Shown here: positions 24,270-35,983 of the stretch, in pieces
Position numbering within the stretch: position 1 is the first letter of the stretch
How the letters are laid out: every line of letters begins with the position of its first letter
NCBI RefSeq assembly: GCF_051020765.1
Contig: NC_134934.1
Span: forward strand, 4,712,001-4,776,000
Length of the DNA stretch: 64,000 nucleotides
DNA from: Lasioglossum baleicum
Lineage: Eukaryota; Arthropoda; Insecta; Hymenoptera; Halictidae
Direction of reading: 5' to 3'
Made by a program: the position numbers and the translations under genes
The notes under the pieces: generated by a model
What the model was told of the DNA's origin: nothing
The model's database searches: none
Seen by the model: only the letters and a program-made list of their open reading frames with translations

Positions 24270-27200
24270 GTGATAACAGTACAATCAGAAGTGGGTCATT
24301 TTGACCTCTGTGCTAATTCTAGTGTTGCGCTTTCTACAGCCACCGTCTGTCTGTCTCGCTTCTGTTGCCGTTATCTATGGTTATTGATCAGAAAACAACG
24401 TTTTCTTTCACCGCGCGGAAAATTCGCGCATCTGTTGGTTCGGCGAGCCCGATTTCTTTTTCAAACTTCTATCCCCTGTTAAACGAGCCGAGGATGTTTC
24501 AGCCGGGTGGCCCAGTTTGAAGCGAGAGCGGATCGGATTCTGCGACGACACGGTAAATTGATTTCCAGATCTCACGATTAGTCAGAAATAGACCAGAGTG
24601 CAATCTGTAGTCGGGGAGGGCGGGCGCAAAAAATGTCATTAGCCTGTAATTTCGCCGGGGTAGGATGGGTTTCCCCGATGGAGATCACTGGCATTACCAG
24701 GGAAAGGTCGTCTGCATATCTCGCCGCAGAGAGAGAGAGAGAGAGAAGATACAGTCTGTTCCACAAGAGCGTGTCGGCAATATCTTCGAAATCTGTCACC
24801 CAATGAAGGGGAGATAAGGATAATGTAAACAAACGCAGATGTCTTTAATACGCCTTGGCTGAATATTTGACAGTTTTGTTTCTAACAGAGTGAAAACAAC
24901 AGAGCTTTTCAAGATGAGTGCTGCGTACGCGAAACCATCAATTTGGTACGAAACGGAAAGCGGAAAACGCTATCTCCGTACTGCCTTGGCTAACCCAATC
25001 CCCTGATGCAAACTAAGAACTCCAAAATAATAACTCTTGTACACCATATTCGGAAGATACGGAAAATAGTTAAAAGTATGCCGAGAAGGTGCCAAGCTAT
25101 AATTGCTAATGGAGGATATTTTGAACCCCTTACTAACAATAAGTAAGAGCGTATTAACCCTTCCGACCCGATGGAGGTACGCCTTCTGTCGCCTCGCACG
25201 AACGACGACACACTGCACTTTTCGTGAATTGAGATTTCATACCTTTATATTTATAAATAAAATAAAGATTTATAAATAAAAATAAAAAGATAATTGAGTA
25301 CGATATTAAATAATACCGTTAATAATAATAATAATAATATCGTTTTTATTCAGAATATGTATCGTAGCATCATAAAAAGACGAAAATTCATCATGTTGCA
25401 TCAGAACGTACATCGTACGTCCTTCGGGTCGGAGGGTCAATGTTTGATGTACAGACTCAACTCATATAAAGTTTTTTACAAATATATTAATATTTACAAA
25501 AATATCGTCGCGACACGCTCTTGTGGGACAGACTGTACTTGTCCCGGACCGGAGCGGAGGCGTGCTTCCATGAATTTTCATCCGTAAAATGCCAACGACT
25601 CGTCGTCGCGATAAACAAGCGAAACGAACGATGCGCCGCTGCAGGCTCCTCCGGGGCGAATGAATTAATTACCGGGTCGCATTGACGCAAACTGCGTCTC
25701 GCGAGAGCAACGCCGGTTTTTCCGCCGGTTTATCGCCGATTGCGTATCGCGTCCGCGATAACGACGTCGTTCTGCCCCCGTCGATACAAACTCCAATCGC
25801 GTAGAGAAAATAAAAAAAACATGTTCGCCGAGCGACCACGATAAACGAATATTGTGCCGCCGCGGTTTATGTAAACGCGATATTACGCGCGGATTATCGC
25901 CGGCGATCCTTTCGGCGGATCTCGTCGATTTTTACGATCGCTCGCCCGTTTTATCGTTGTCCTGCGAGGATCAAGCCGCTGTTAAATACTGCTTGCTCGT
26001 GTAATACTAGAAACGGCTATACCGCCGATGTGAAGCGAATGTCTGATTCGGAAATACGGTTGCAAATGGACCTGTGGTAACGTTCGAGTTAATGTAGATA
26101 TTTCACGTGATTCATAGGGCTAGGACACTGTCGGAATGATCGATCTGTTATTTATGAAGAGTTCTTGGCAGAGATAAATGATTTCATTGGACCGGCCAAC
26201 TGTGGAACACTGTAGCGGCTCAGACATGTCCAACGTTCCGTCTGGATCGATCGCCTTGCCGAGATGAAAATGAATCAAAAATCAGTCGTCCCATATAGTA
26301 CCGGGTATAGAGCCAAGAATAATATTTCCCCAACCCATCAGAGATACGGTAAAAGCGCCAAATTCACCGATTGCTAGACTGCAACGAGAGATATTCCGCC
26401 GATAGGAAATTGGAGCACAGCTATGCATCCTTCCAGCGGTAATGGAGCGAAAAAGTATTATGCTAGCGATGCGAACAGATCATCAATGTACTATGCATAT
26501 ATAGATCCGAATATACGAACATTTGTCAGAGGGTTATTCACGCATATCTCGAACAGCAACACGCCTAGTTGCCGCGATTCGCTTCTTCGCAGAGTCGCGA
26601 GTTCTTTCTATTCCGTAAATAGCTTAAAAATAAGGTGAGCAACCTCGTGAAACGTAGCCGCGTGGGATCAACTTTCAAAACAACTTAGAACTTTAATCAG
26701 AACTTTCTCCGGCGTCGTATAAACTTATGGCCTTGTATGGGATTACCGGCTAACGCGTTTCTGCGAAATTGAAAAATAATGTTAGGAAATGCGAGCGGAC
26801 CCGCGGCAGCTACTGCTGTGTTTGATAATCAAATTATCGGGGTTTCGCTTGGGATTTTGCTTGACCAAACAGAGAAGGCTCGCGAACAAATGTTTTCTTA
26901 CAAACGGGAATTTTCCTAGCTGAACAATGTTTTACGTGTCCTGGAGACCGGTATCCGAAGGTTGTTGATATCGCAGAATTTTCTGTTGCGACGTTTAACG
27001 CTTTGCCGTACCTTTTCTTGTACAGTTTCAGTGACTAGAAATGTCTTCTTTATGCACAAAAATGTCGTAGAAGGGAGAAGAAAATGTATTATACTTTTTT
27101 GTATAGCTACATTTATTCTAATGCTTAAATATTCATTGCAAACGAATCAAATTTTATTTCATCTAAAATGAAACGCGTAACATTCATATTTGTTAGACTT

Positions 27201-27430
27201 TGTTAAAAACCTTCATCATAAATAACTATTTATTTAAATAATTATTTATTTAAATGAATTTATTTATTGCCCAACACTGTGAGTACGGCAAGTGGTTAAT
27301 TAGTACTCAAAACATTACTCTATTTTCAAAGTTTGATTTTTGCTCAAAGTTGTGCGCTCTAACCGTGATATCTAGAGACACAATTGCGTGCGAAGAACCT
27401 CTATTATTCCTTTCAAAGTAGGCTCTTCAA
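24270..27430. other. intergenic, no gene seen
   Basis: Contains a GA-dinucleotide run at 24728-24745 and an AAT-trinucleotide run near 25321-25338. No coding region recognised. Confidence 0.45.
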
Positions 27431-27433
27431 CTA

Positions 27434-29496
27434 CACTGTCCAACAAATTTCAACTTTTTTTGTGATTTCAATATATTGTTGGGTCCTTCTTATAGAGTTT
27501 TTTGCGCTGATTCCGAATCTGGTTTTAATTTTTTTCCTATACGTCCAGTTTTTGAAAATCATGGCTTTGAAAAAAAAACATATTTTTCAACTTTAAACAA
27601 ATATTGTGATGTTATTATAAAAGATATTAAATTGTTGTTTACAGCAAACGATTCTGTAGACTTTCCCGAATACAGTGATATCCAATATTAATACATTATG
27701 ATTGTTTAAACATGTTTAAACAATGATTAAAGACGGAGATGCACCACTTTTGCACCAATTTTTGCGGATATTTTCGAATTTATCTCAAAAAATAAGGGTC
27801 CAGCGAAAAATTGAACTATACCACGCGAAAGAGCAGACTTTTATCTTGAGAAACCCCCCTGTGAAGTTTGCATGGTCGACGTTTTTACCGAACCAGAATG
27901 CAAAATATCTTCGCCCGACATGCGTTGACGCCAGTGGTGCTCTTCCACTAGCGCGGTCGTTCGTCGGGATACGGCGCGGCGCGCTGCGGTGAAACGGCGC
28001 GTGGCTATAAGCGCGCAATTATGTCAGCTTACTTAAATGTAATATTTTATTAAATGTGTTATACTATTGTTATTTATTATTTATTAGTATATTTATTCTG
28101 TATAAATTATTTTATGTATTTTTTAATGTTAGTCTCTCGTTTATAGTATATTTAATACAAAAAATACCTTTTGTAACAAAAAAATAATTTATTCACACAC
28201 TACACTATTACACTATTTACAATGCTAATATATATGTGTACACTATTCAGATATAATACACTACTAAAATACATATATTATATACACAACAACTAAAATA
28301 CTATAAATAACTATAAATGTTTTTTATGAAGTTTTATACGTAGCAATGCAGATTTGAAATGCTTGACACGACTGATTTCAACAAACACAAAGCCGAAACT
28401 GAACTCTGGCATCAGTTTTCTTAAGAACCAACACGATATTTTCAAATAAATGACGGTCTACGGACAACGGAATACATACAATGTAAGGAAAGTCTGCAAT
28501 GCGGTGACTGAAAAATTTTATTTTCAGTAATTGTCGTCTTATCTATGTATTGTAATTATAGTGCCAATGAACACTCGAGATTCTTCCGAGTAAAATAAGT
28601 CCAAACACAATATAAACGGGACTATTTTTATTGACTTAAATACATAATTAAAATAGTTTGCTCCATATTAAATCGATATAGTGTATTATATCTGAATAGT
28701 GTACACATATATATTAGCATTGTAAATAGTGTAACAGTATAGTGTGTGAATAAATTATTTTTTTGTTACAAAAGGTATTTTTTGTATTAAATATACTATA
28801 AACAAGAGACTAACATTAAAAAATACATAAAATAATTTATACAGAATAAATATACTAATAAATAATAAATAACAATAATATAACATTTAATAAAATATTA
28901 CATTTAAATAAGCTGACATAATTGCGCGCTTATAGCCACGCGTCGTTTGACCGCAGCGCGCCGCGCCGTATCCCGACGAACGACCGCGCTAGTGGAAGAG
29001 CATCACTGGCGTCAACGCATGTCGGGCGAAGATATTTTGCTTTCTGGTTCGGTAAAAAAGTCGACCATGCAAACTTCACAGGGGGGTTTCTCAAGATAAA
29101 AGTCTGCTCTTTCGCGTGGTATAGTTCAATTTTTCGCTGGACCCTTATTTTTTGAGATAAATTCGAAAATATTCGCAAAAATTGGTGCAAAAGTGGTGCA
29201 TCTCCGTCTTTAATCATTGTTTAAACATGTTTAAACAATCATAATGTATTAATATTGGATATCACTGTATTCGGGAAAGTCTACAGAATCTTTTGCTGTA
29301 AACAATAATTCAATATCTTTTATAATAACATCGCAATATTTGTTTAAAGTTGAAAAATATGTCTTTTTTTAAAACTCCATTTTCTCAAAAACTGGACGTA
29401 TAGGAAAAAAATTAAAACCAGATTCGGAATCAGCGCAAAAAACTCTATAAGAAGGACCCAACAGTATATTGAAATCAAATTTGGTGTTGGACAGTG
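27434..29496. mobile_element. 2.06-kb foldback transposon with ~820-bp arms (CACTG ends)
   Basis: Termini CACTGTCCAAC and GTTGGACAGTG, flanked by the 3-bp direct repeat CTA (27431-27433 and 29497-29499). Arms about 27434-28264 and 28676-29496 are inverted copies and very similar: encoded 77-residue stretches in the two arms differ at only three positions. About 410 bp of unique sequence lies between. CACTG/CACTA ends with a 3-bp duplication are the hallmark of the EnSpm/CACTA superfamily, so I assign it there as a non-autonomous element. No transposase is visible. The arms hold open frames of 60-95 codons with no known domain. Confidence 0.8.
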
Positions 29497-29499
29497 CTA

Positions 29500-30940
29500 T
29501 TGGTCACCCAGTACACCCGCCCCGTTTGTTTCGGACGCGTTCCGTCCCTTTTGCGTCGAAGCTGAAAAAGCAGGGACGATTGCGCAACGATTGTGTCGCG
29601 AGAACGTTGTTTCTCAATCGCCAAAGAGGAGAAGAGGGAACGGGGCCCTTACGCACGGGGTTCCGTCAAGTACCCGATTTCCCAGACGATAACCTACGGT
29701 AATGCGTAATGTAAACGCACCGGGCACGGGTGCGTAACAGGTAGCGACCGCATACCGTTACCAGGAGATTCCTCAAGGCTACGAGAACACGGGAAACGAT
29801 TCGGGTACGAATGCTGCTACTCCTTTCGATCCTCCTTGGCTAATTAGCGGCGATTAGAAGCGTTTCTTGCATTCTGCGACAATCGAAGTGCGAAACGCGG
29901 CGACGAAACGGGAAAAGACAAGGACGTTCGAAGTGATTTCTACTCGTAAATATCCGTGAGACGATGGTGTACCACGCCATTTTTAGTCGTCTCGCACTCT
30001 TTTTTTCACCGCCTCGACCCGTTCCTTCCGTCGTCACTTTGACCCCTTTCCCTGGCGACGGTAAACGAACATGACGTAACGAGGCATTAACATTTCAGTG
30101 GTTCGTTAACCCACCAATCGAAATATCGACTACCCCTTCTCTGCTTTTGTTCAGTGTTCCAAAACGCTGAAACTCTGGACATACGACCATCGTCCGAATG
30201 TTGATCGTGTGAGGCGGTGATATTGTTAGGTAATAGTTCAATATTACAACTTAAATCTGTATACTTTAGAGAATAATTTTGTGATTGAAAATTGTTCCTT
30301 GATGACTAAATAATGAAATTCTAATCGTAGGAATAGGTGTACTTTCGTGATCATGGATGAGCAGTGTTTTTTCGTGTTCTTCTAGTGTTTTTAATGCTTG
30401 GCTAAATCAAGTTTAATCAAGTGGCTACCCGTGGTTCTTGAGGACCCAGACAAGAAGCGTTCGATCGAGCTGGGAAACCGTCCATTCTAGTGATTATTCA
30501 TTAACCGATTGCCCTGCGATTTCTCCTACGTCTGCAGAGCGATTCGAAATTTCTTTGTCGTTATTAATCTCCTAGAAGAGAAAGGAAATCTCTATCTATT
30601 TTATGCCTAAAGTTTCTCCGGTGAATAGATCGATAGCGAAAACATCTTGTACGACGATCATCTCCTGCGAATAATCTATTCACGCAGATATATACATTAT
30701 ACATATGTCTATGTCTGTTTCAAATGGAGCATCGATTTCAACCGCTCAATTATCCCCGTCTGACATGAGGAATTTTCCTGACAATGCTTATCGTCATCGT
30801 CAAAACGATAAGAGCATTTGTCGACTCATTAATATTTTCCTTCGATATACATAATTGTTTTGACTTCAGGTAGAGCGACTCACACTCGCGGATTCCGACA
30901 CGTGCGAACGCTAAATACACAGTGTTCTCATAATACTATG
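29500..30940. other. intergenic, no gene seen
   Basis: No supported feature. Confidence 0.5.
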
Positions 30941-30942
30941 TA

Positions 30943-31136
30943 TTGGGTTGGCAATTTTTTTGTTCGATGATCTTTTGCCATCTTTTTGGTAGCTTCATAA
31001 TACTGCGCTCATAAAACTTCTGGTTCTTATCGATCAAAAACATCATCATGATTAGTGAAAGTTTATTGCTTGAATAAAAAAAATTGGGTTGTTTATTTCA
31101 CTTTAAAATACCGAAATGACTTTCTTGCCAACTCAA
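30943..31136. mobile_element. 194-bp rearranged mariner derivative
   Basis: Ends TTGGGTTGGCAA (after TA) and TTGCCAACTCAA (before TA), typical mariner TIRs. The left half, read on the minus strand, encodes FLIDKNQKFYERSIMKLPKR then WQKIIEQ, the transposase C-terminus; the right half is mariner 3' UTR in the plus orientation. The internal order is therefore inverted relative to an intact element. Confidence 0.8.
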
Positions 31137-31139
31137 TAA

Positions 31140-31215
31140 GACTGCGGATTTTACGCATTTATGACAAAAATTTACAGCCGCAATTTTAAACGGTAGAAAC
31201 ATTAAAAGAAATTTA
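31140..31215. mobile_element. left end of GACTGCGGAT MITE
   Basis: GACTGCGGATTTTACGCATT, then GCAATTTTAAACGGTAGAAA; it sits directly against the mariner derivative. The right part was not found. Confidence 0.6.
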
Positions 31216-32749
31216 CACCTCGTTTCGATACCCTTTCGATATTTTCAAGGCTAACTATTACCCACCGAAGAACCGGTTCCGCGTCTCGTTAAATATTAAT
31301 GTGACTAATTACCCGCGCGGAAGACCATGTTCGAAAATATTTTGTAACCCGCGGAAAACCAGTCATCGAACGACCTTCGCCGTGAAACATTCGCAGAGAT
31401 GTTCTACGCGTTAACGCGTTCATCGCTCGGATACGGCGATACCATTTCATCATGGCCTGCACTCGACTTCGTGTTCCATTTGCATCCGTTTCTGCGCAGA
31501 CTGTTAAAACGCTACTTCGAAGGCAACACACTTGGATACAGTTTATTTATGCGGGGACGGGCTCTTGCTAGGAACGGAACCACCGTTTTTGCGGCCGCGT
31601 TAAATAAAACCGTCCAGCATTTCAATGATAATGAATTAGACTTGGAAATAAAGGGGCGTAATTGTGCCATTCAGATAGACATACGAGGTTCGAATAGACC
31701 GAATTTTACGAATATATATATATATATATCGATATTTTTTGTTATTCGAGTAGCTAAATGATTTGTTCACAATTGTAGGAGCTACGCGAGCCCGAACAAA
31801 AATTATACAATAAAATTTCCGGTCCACGATTAGAAACGCTGCTGCCATTACAAAAGAAAAATTGATTAAAAACCTCCGGCTATGAACTATAAACTTTCGA
31901 AAGCTATGAAATAATAGCTCGTAGCTAATGTGTCGATAAAAGAGCCTCGACAATGAAGTTCTCCGCAAAGAAGTAGTCCATTGAGCGAGGTGCGCGTGTT
32001 CAATGAAAAACGACGAGAAAAATTAGCTGGTGAAGTACTGCGAGTTGCATACCTCTCAATGAGGACAAATATCGAATGTTCTAAATTTCCATTCGGGTCG
32101 CGGGATGTTTCAGCTTTTCTTGCAATAATGGTAAAAGTGTTGTATGTATGTATATATTCGTTGCATCGGGCAACGAGGCTTGGAAACTGGCACAATATTG
32201 CCGTGCAGGAGGAACGCGTGTATCGCAAAACGCGGGCCCAACCTCTTTTGCCGGTTCAAATACGAGAGAGGTGTCTTCAAAAAATAATCATTCCGATTCG
32301 CGCAATTTTTGTTTTGTTGTGGTGATAAACATGTCTGAAAAGTGTATGTGCATTGGTTATCGTATTCGTATTCGAATGGACCCCCTTAAAGTTTCACAGC
32401 GGTGAACAAAACGTTTGTGCTGAGGTTACGTGGTACATACGAGGTGGCCAGGCAATTCAAGAGATACGACAAAAAATTGTTTAGTTTTCGAAATCGAAGG
32501 AAACATGGATTCGATGAATTATAAAATGTGCCTGTTGTTTCAGCGATACCAGACAGACAGAGTCTGTAGATTGGGTCATCAACAGTTACGCGTGGAACTA
32601 CATACCAATGGCCAGAGGCGCATCTTACTCAAAACATTCCCGAGCTATATGTAGTTAGTAAATAAATTAGCGTGTACTCGATGTAGAAGAAAAAATTGGC
32701 TCTAGAAAACTGTTTGTTCCCTGACCACTACGTAGTATCGTTATAAATA
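31216..32749. other. intergenic, no gene seen
   Basis: Holds a short (AT)n run at 31713-31729. Overlapping ORFs on both strands have no signature. Confidence 0.45.
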
Positions 32750-32950
32750 GACGGCGGATTTGATGCATTTATGACAAAAAATGGGAAGATGTAATTTAAA
32801 ACATCGACAACAATTAGTAGAATTTCAAGATGCCGTTATATTATTTTCAACCTGTTAAACATAATTGAGAAAGAAAATAAATTTCCATGTCACTCCGGCT
32901 TCTTACAATTACGATGGAAAATGTTTATTTTGCATAAAAGATCCGCTGTC
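32750..32950. mobile_element. complete GACTGCGGAT MITE (201 bp)
   Basis: Ends GACGGCGGATTTGATGCAT and GCATAAAAGATCCGCTGTC with flanking TA. Confidence 0.8.
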
Positions 32951-33049
32951 TAGTTATAAATATTGTGCCTTACCCAGCGAACTTTAAGAGGCAGTGGTCC
33001 GTTCACACTTGAGCACGGCCACACAGTATGACCACCTGAAAAAGAAGGA

Positions 33050-33225
33050 GGCGAAGAGAAGAGAAGAGAAGAGAAGAGAAGAGGCTCGCGGAATCAAGAA
33101 AATCCAACGGTCGATTTACGTGCAGGAATACCGCAAGCGAAGAGAGAAAAGAGATCGGTGAAAAGTGAAGAGGAAAGAGAGAAAGATAGGGGACAAGCGA
33201 GAGAGAGGGAGGTAGGAAGAGAAAG

Positions 33226-33259
<34 letters not shown>

Positions 33260-33260
33260 T
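33050..33260. repeat. purine-rich GA/GAGAA simple repeats
   Basis: A GAAGA pentamer run (33056-33083), a purine-rich tract and a GA dinucleotide run (33229-33257). Confidence 0.9.
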
Positions 33261-33375
33261 GCTGGAGTGGGAGTGGGTACACAAAGAAGACAGGAAGAGA
33301 AACGTCAGGAGCCATTTTTACAGGAGAGTCCACTAAAACGGTTCCGTTGTAAAGTTTCGTATCGTATCGTATATA

Positions 33376-34206
33376 CGAGGGTCGTCTGAAAAGTTTTGAG
33401 CCTCAACATGAAGATGACGTTACTCGTGTACTATAATGTAATATGCTTTGAAAGATGCCTGTGAAAATTTCAGTCATTTTGGAACGCTCAGTTGTTGTTT
33501 GTGTCAGGCGATGTCAGTGTTTATTGTAAAGAAACTGCTGTTCCATCAATACACCGCACCTGCTCACAGTTCGGCGGTCGCCATGGCCAAAAATTCACGA
33601 ATTGCACTTCGAATTGGTTGACCAACCCACCGTATTCACCAGATCTGTCCCCCCAGCGACTTTTTTCTGTTTCCTAAGCTTAAAGTTTCGCTTGGAGGAC
33701 AGAGATTTTCATCGAACGAGGAAGTCATCCCATACATACGTAAACGCCTGTTTTGCGGAGCAAAACGCCAAGTACTATTTGGAAGGGTCAAAGAGGTTAA
33801 GAACATCGCTAGGAAAAGGGTATAGACTGAAGGGGGTAGACTCTCGTTTCCGATGCGCCTTCTCATTTAGGGAAAAAGTCCTATTTTTACGTTTACAAGG
33901 CGTAATTTGCATTATTCGAAAGCATGTAGCTGTCGCAGCTTTATGAAAATAGCTATTTACACGCGCAGCTGTATGCTTCCGAATAATGCAAATTACGCAT
34001 TGTAAACGAAAAAATAGGAGTTTTCAGGTCGATCGCGGCCTAGATCGATCTTCTATCTAGCGTTTTTGACTACTGAAAAACCCCGTCGCATTTATTATAT
34101 TACTACCCCGTTAAAAAAAAGACTGTGTTGAAAAATATAACTTCAATTTCGCCGAAAAGAAATACTTGTTTCCATGTTATGCTGAAAACTTTTCAGACGA
34201 TCCTCG
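33376..34206 (+). pseudogene. decayed mariner element with an insertion
   Basis: TIRs CGAGGGTCGTCTGAAAAGTT and its complement (AACTTTTCAGACGATCCTCG), both flanked by TA. Inside are mariner transposase remnants: PPYSPDLSP in one frame (about 33623-33650), then FCFLSLKFRLEDRDF in another, then NAKYYLEGSKRL and GYRLKG near the C-terminus. Frames are shifted, the N-terminal two-thirds are missing, and a foldback repeat (33830-34120) sits behind the transposase end. It is non-functional. Confidence 0.85.
33830..34120. repeat. foldback repeat, family C, inside the mariner
   Basis: Begins AGGGGGTAGACTC. Two arms, CCTATTTTTACGTTTACAAG and its inverted partner near 33998-34017, flank an inner inverted pair around GCATGTAGCTGTCGCAGC. 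It ends in GACTACTGAAAAACCCC. Copies at 41486-41870 and partly 14270-14475. Confidence 0.75.
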
Positions 34207-34209
34207 TAG

Positions 34210-35310
34210 GTATGTATGTATGGTTTTACGTACCGGTTACCCCGCTAGACAGTCGAATCCAGCGAGCAGCTGACTTTCCCTCCTGCACGATCGACTGTCA
34301 TTTGTGACACAGGTTCATATACGCGTGCCCGAACGCCGCTTGACGATTCGCTGCACCTGGGGGACACCGTTGGGCAATTTCCTCGTCTCGTGCGCTGTTT
34401 CTCTTTGATAATGTCAATAAGAACGGATGGCTGCTGCGAATACACTCCTGAACGGCGACCACGAACCACGTCGAGCCGTCTCGTTGATTGCCACTCTCGC
34501 GCACGCACTCACGGCTACGAGATGTATGTTTACACGGCACCGCACTGTCTTTTTCTCGCACTCCCGTCGACACGGTGTGGCTACTCGTCGTTGTGCACCC
34601 TCCGTCGGTTGGATATTGCCTCTTCCTGAGTGTTCGCCTCTCTTTTCGGCACCCCGCCCACCTGCAACCCCTCTGACCCTTTCGATCTGATCGTAAGAGG
34701 AAAAGGAAGATTTCCCTGCTCCTTCCTCGACAGACTGCCCCGACACACTTCTAGCTTCTTCTCACTCCTCGCTCCTGCCGTGCTCCGTTCCTCGATCCCC
34801 TCCACTCTTTCTCTCTTTCTTACCAGTTTTAGAACGCTATCCTCGTTCGTCGCTCTCGCGCTCTATCTCTCTCTCTCTTTCTCTAACTCACAGTCGTCTG
34901 TCTCTGTTCGACTCGTCCCGTGGCTCGTCTCGCAATCTCTCGTGTTCTCTCTCTCTCTCTCTATCTTCTTGCCTGTCCTCTTCCACCGAGTTCCACGGAA
35001 CCGAGTGACCGTTCCAATTCTCGCGCACACCACACACGCTAAAGACCGATCGCTTACGACCGGTACCCACCAAATCGAGTTTTCCTGCAACCGATTAAAT
35101 AAAAACCGACGGACACCGCGAGCGTCGACGACAGACGCGCTCGCGACACCGTGACACGGAAAAGCTAGGGAAACGGACTCGGATCCGATCACGAGCTACC
35201 AGCTACCTAAGCCACAACTGCACCGACACTGTGCCGCCATCTGCAAAAGCGTGCCCCGAACTATCAGCGACCAACCACGGCGCCAAATTTGAATCACTGC
35301 ACAGTCAAAA
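34210..35310. promoter_or_regulatory. CpG- and pyrimidine-rich patch, candidate promoter/5' exon zone
   Basis: Base composition changes: many CpGs, CT-rich runs (34805-34830, 34860-34885, 34945-34972) and, on the minus strand, a CAGATGGCGGC motif (35234-35244) like a YY1-type initiator element. It lies about 0.7 kb upstream of the SURF1 start. It could serve SURF1, the missing 5' exon of SNRK on the other strand, or both. Inference from composition only. Confidence 0.3.
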
Positions 35311-35326
35311 AATGTTTCGATTTTCA

Positions 35327-35570
35327 CTGTGCGATTCTTATAGAGCTTTTTGCGCTGATTACGAATCTGCCACTTAATTTTTCCCCTAGACACAAAGTTT
35401 TTGAGAAATTTGATTTTGAATAAAGATGTACTTTTTAACTTTAAACAAATATTGTGATGTTATCACTACAGATTTTGAATTGTTCTTTACAGCAAAAGAT
35501 TCTGTAGATTTTCCTGAATACAGAGATATCCCAAATTTCTCAAAAACTGTGCGTTTAGGGGTTTTCATAG
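35327..35570. mobile_element. partial relative of the CACTG foldback element
   Basis: CACTGTGCGATTCTTATAGA then TTTTTGCGCTGATTACGAATC, TTTAAACAAATATTGTGATG and AAAAGATTCTGTAGATTTTC follow the same order as the outer arm of the element at 27434-29496, at lower identity. A short inverted pair (AGTTTTTGAGAAATTTG / CAAATTTCTCAAAAACT) lies inside. It is about 0.4 kb from the SURF1 start codon. Confidence 0.7.
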
Positions 35571-35628
35571 TCGAAGACGACAGCGGACTACCAAAATCAC
35601 AGATCTAAAATCTCTATATACAGACATT

Positions 35629-35683
35629 GCAACCTAATTGCACCTAATTGCAACTGATTGCAACCAACTGCAACCAATTGCAA
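35629..35683. repeat. ~11-bp tandem repeat
   Basis: Five to six imperfect copies of CAACYRATTG. Confidence 0.75.
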
Positions 35684-35829
35684 CTTATGAATTTCCTCCC
35701 TGCTATAATGTTTCCTTGAGAAACCTTTCCACCGTTCTCCATTCTCCTACAAACTCTCACAATTTTAGGGTATTCGCCAGCTACATGTAAACAATTTACT
35801 ATAACTTCCAATATCACCAACCAATCATC

Positions 35830-35895
35830 AACTCACAAGTGCTCACAAGTGACTCACAAGTCCTCCACCAGTCCTCCACAAGCATCCACAAGTCT
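35830..35895. repeat. short tandem repeat, CACAAGT type
   Basis: CTCACAAGTG and TCCACAAGTC-like units recur about six times upstream of SURF1. Confidence 0.65.
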
Positions 35896-35983
35896 TGTCC
35901 TCTCATTTCTTCCCTGTTGTATTGTCTATGGTCATCTATGATCTATGACATTTATGTGGTTTATGTCTAACACATGCTGAAAC

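Noticed and set aside
27476..27691. A host gene inside the CACTG foldback arm
   Set aside because: The same frame is present in the inverted arm and is bounded by transposon ends; no start context or known domain.
34630..35154. 174-codon plus-strand open frame
   Set aside because: CT-rich low-complexity sequence gives Ser/Leu/Phe repeats; open frames on both strands come from base composition.
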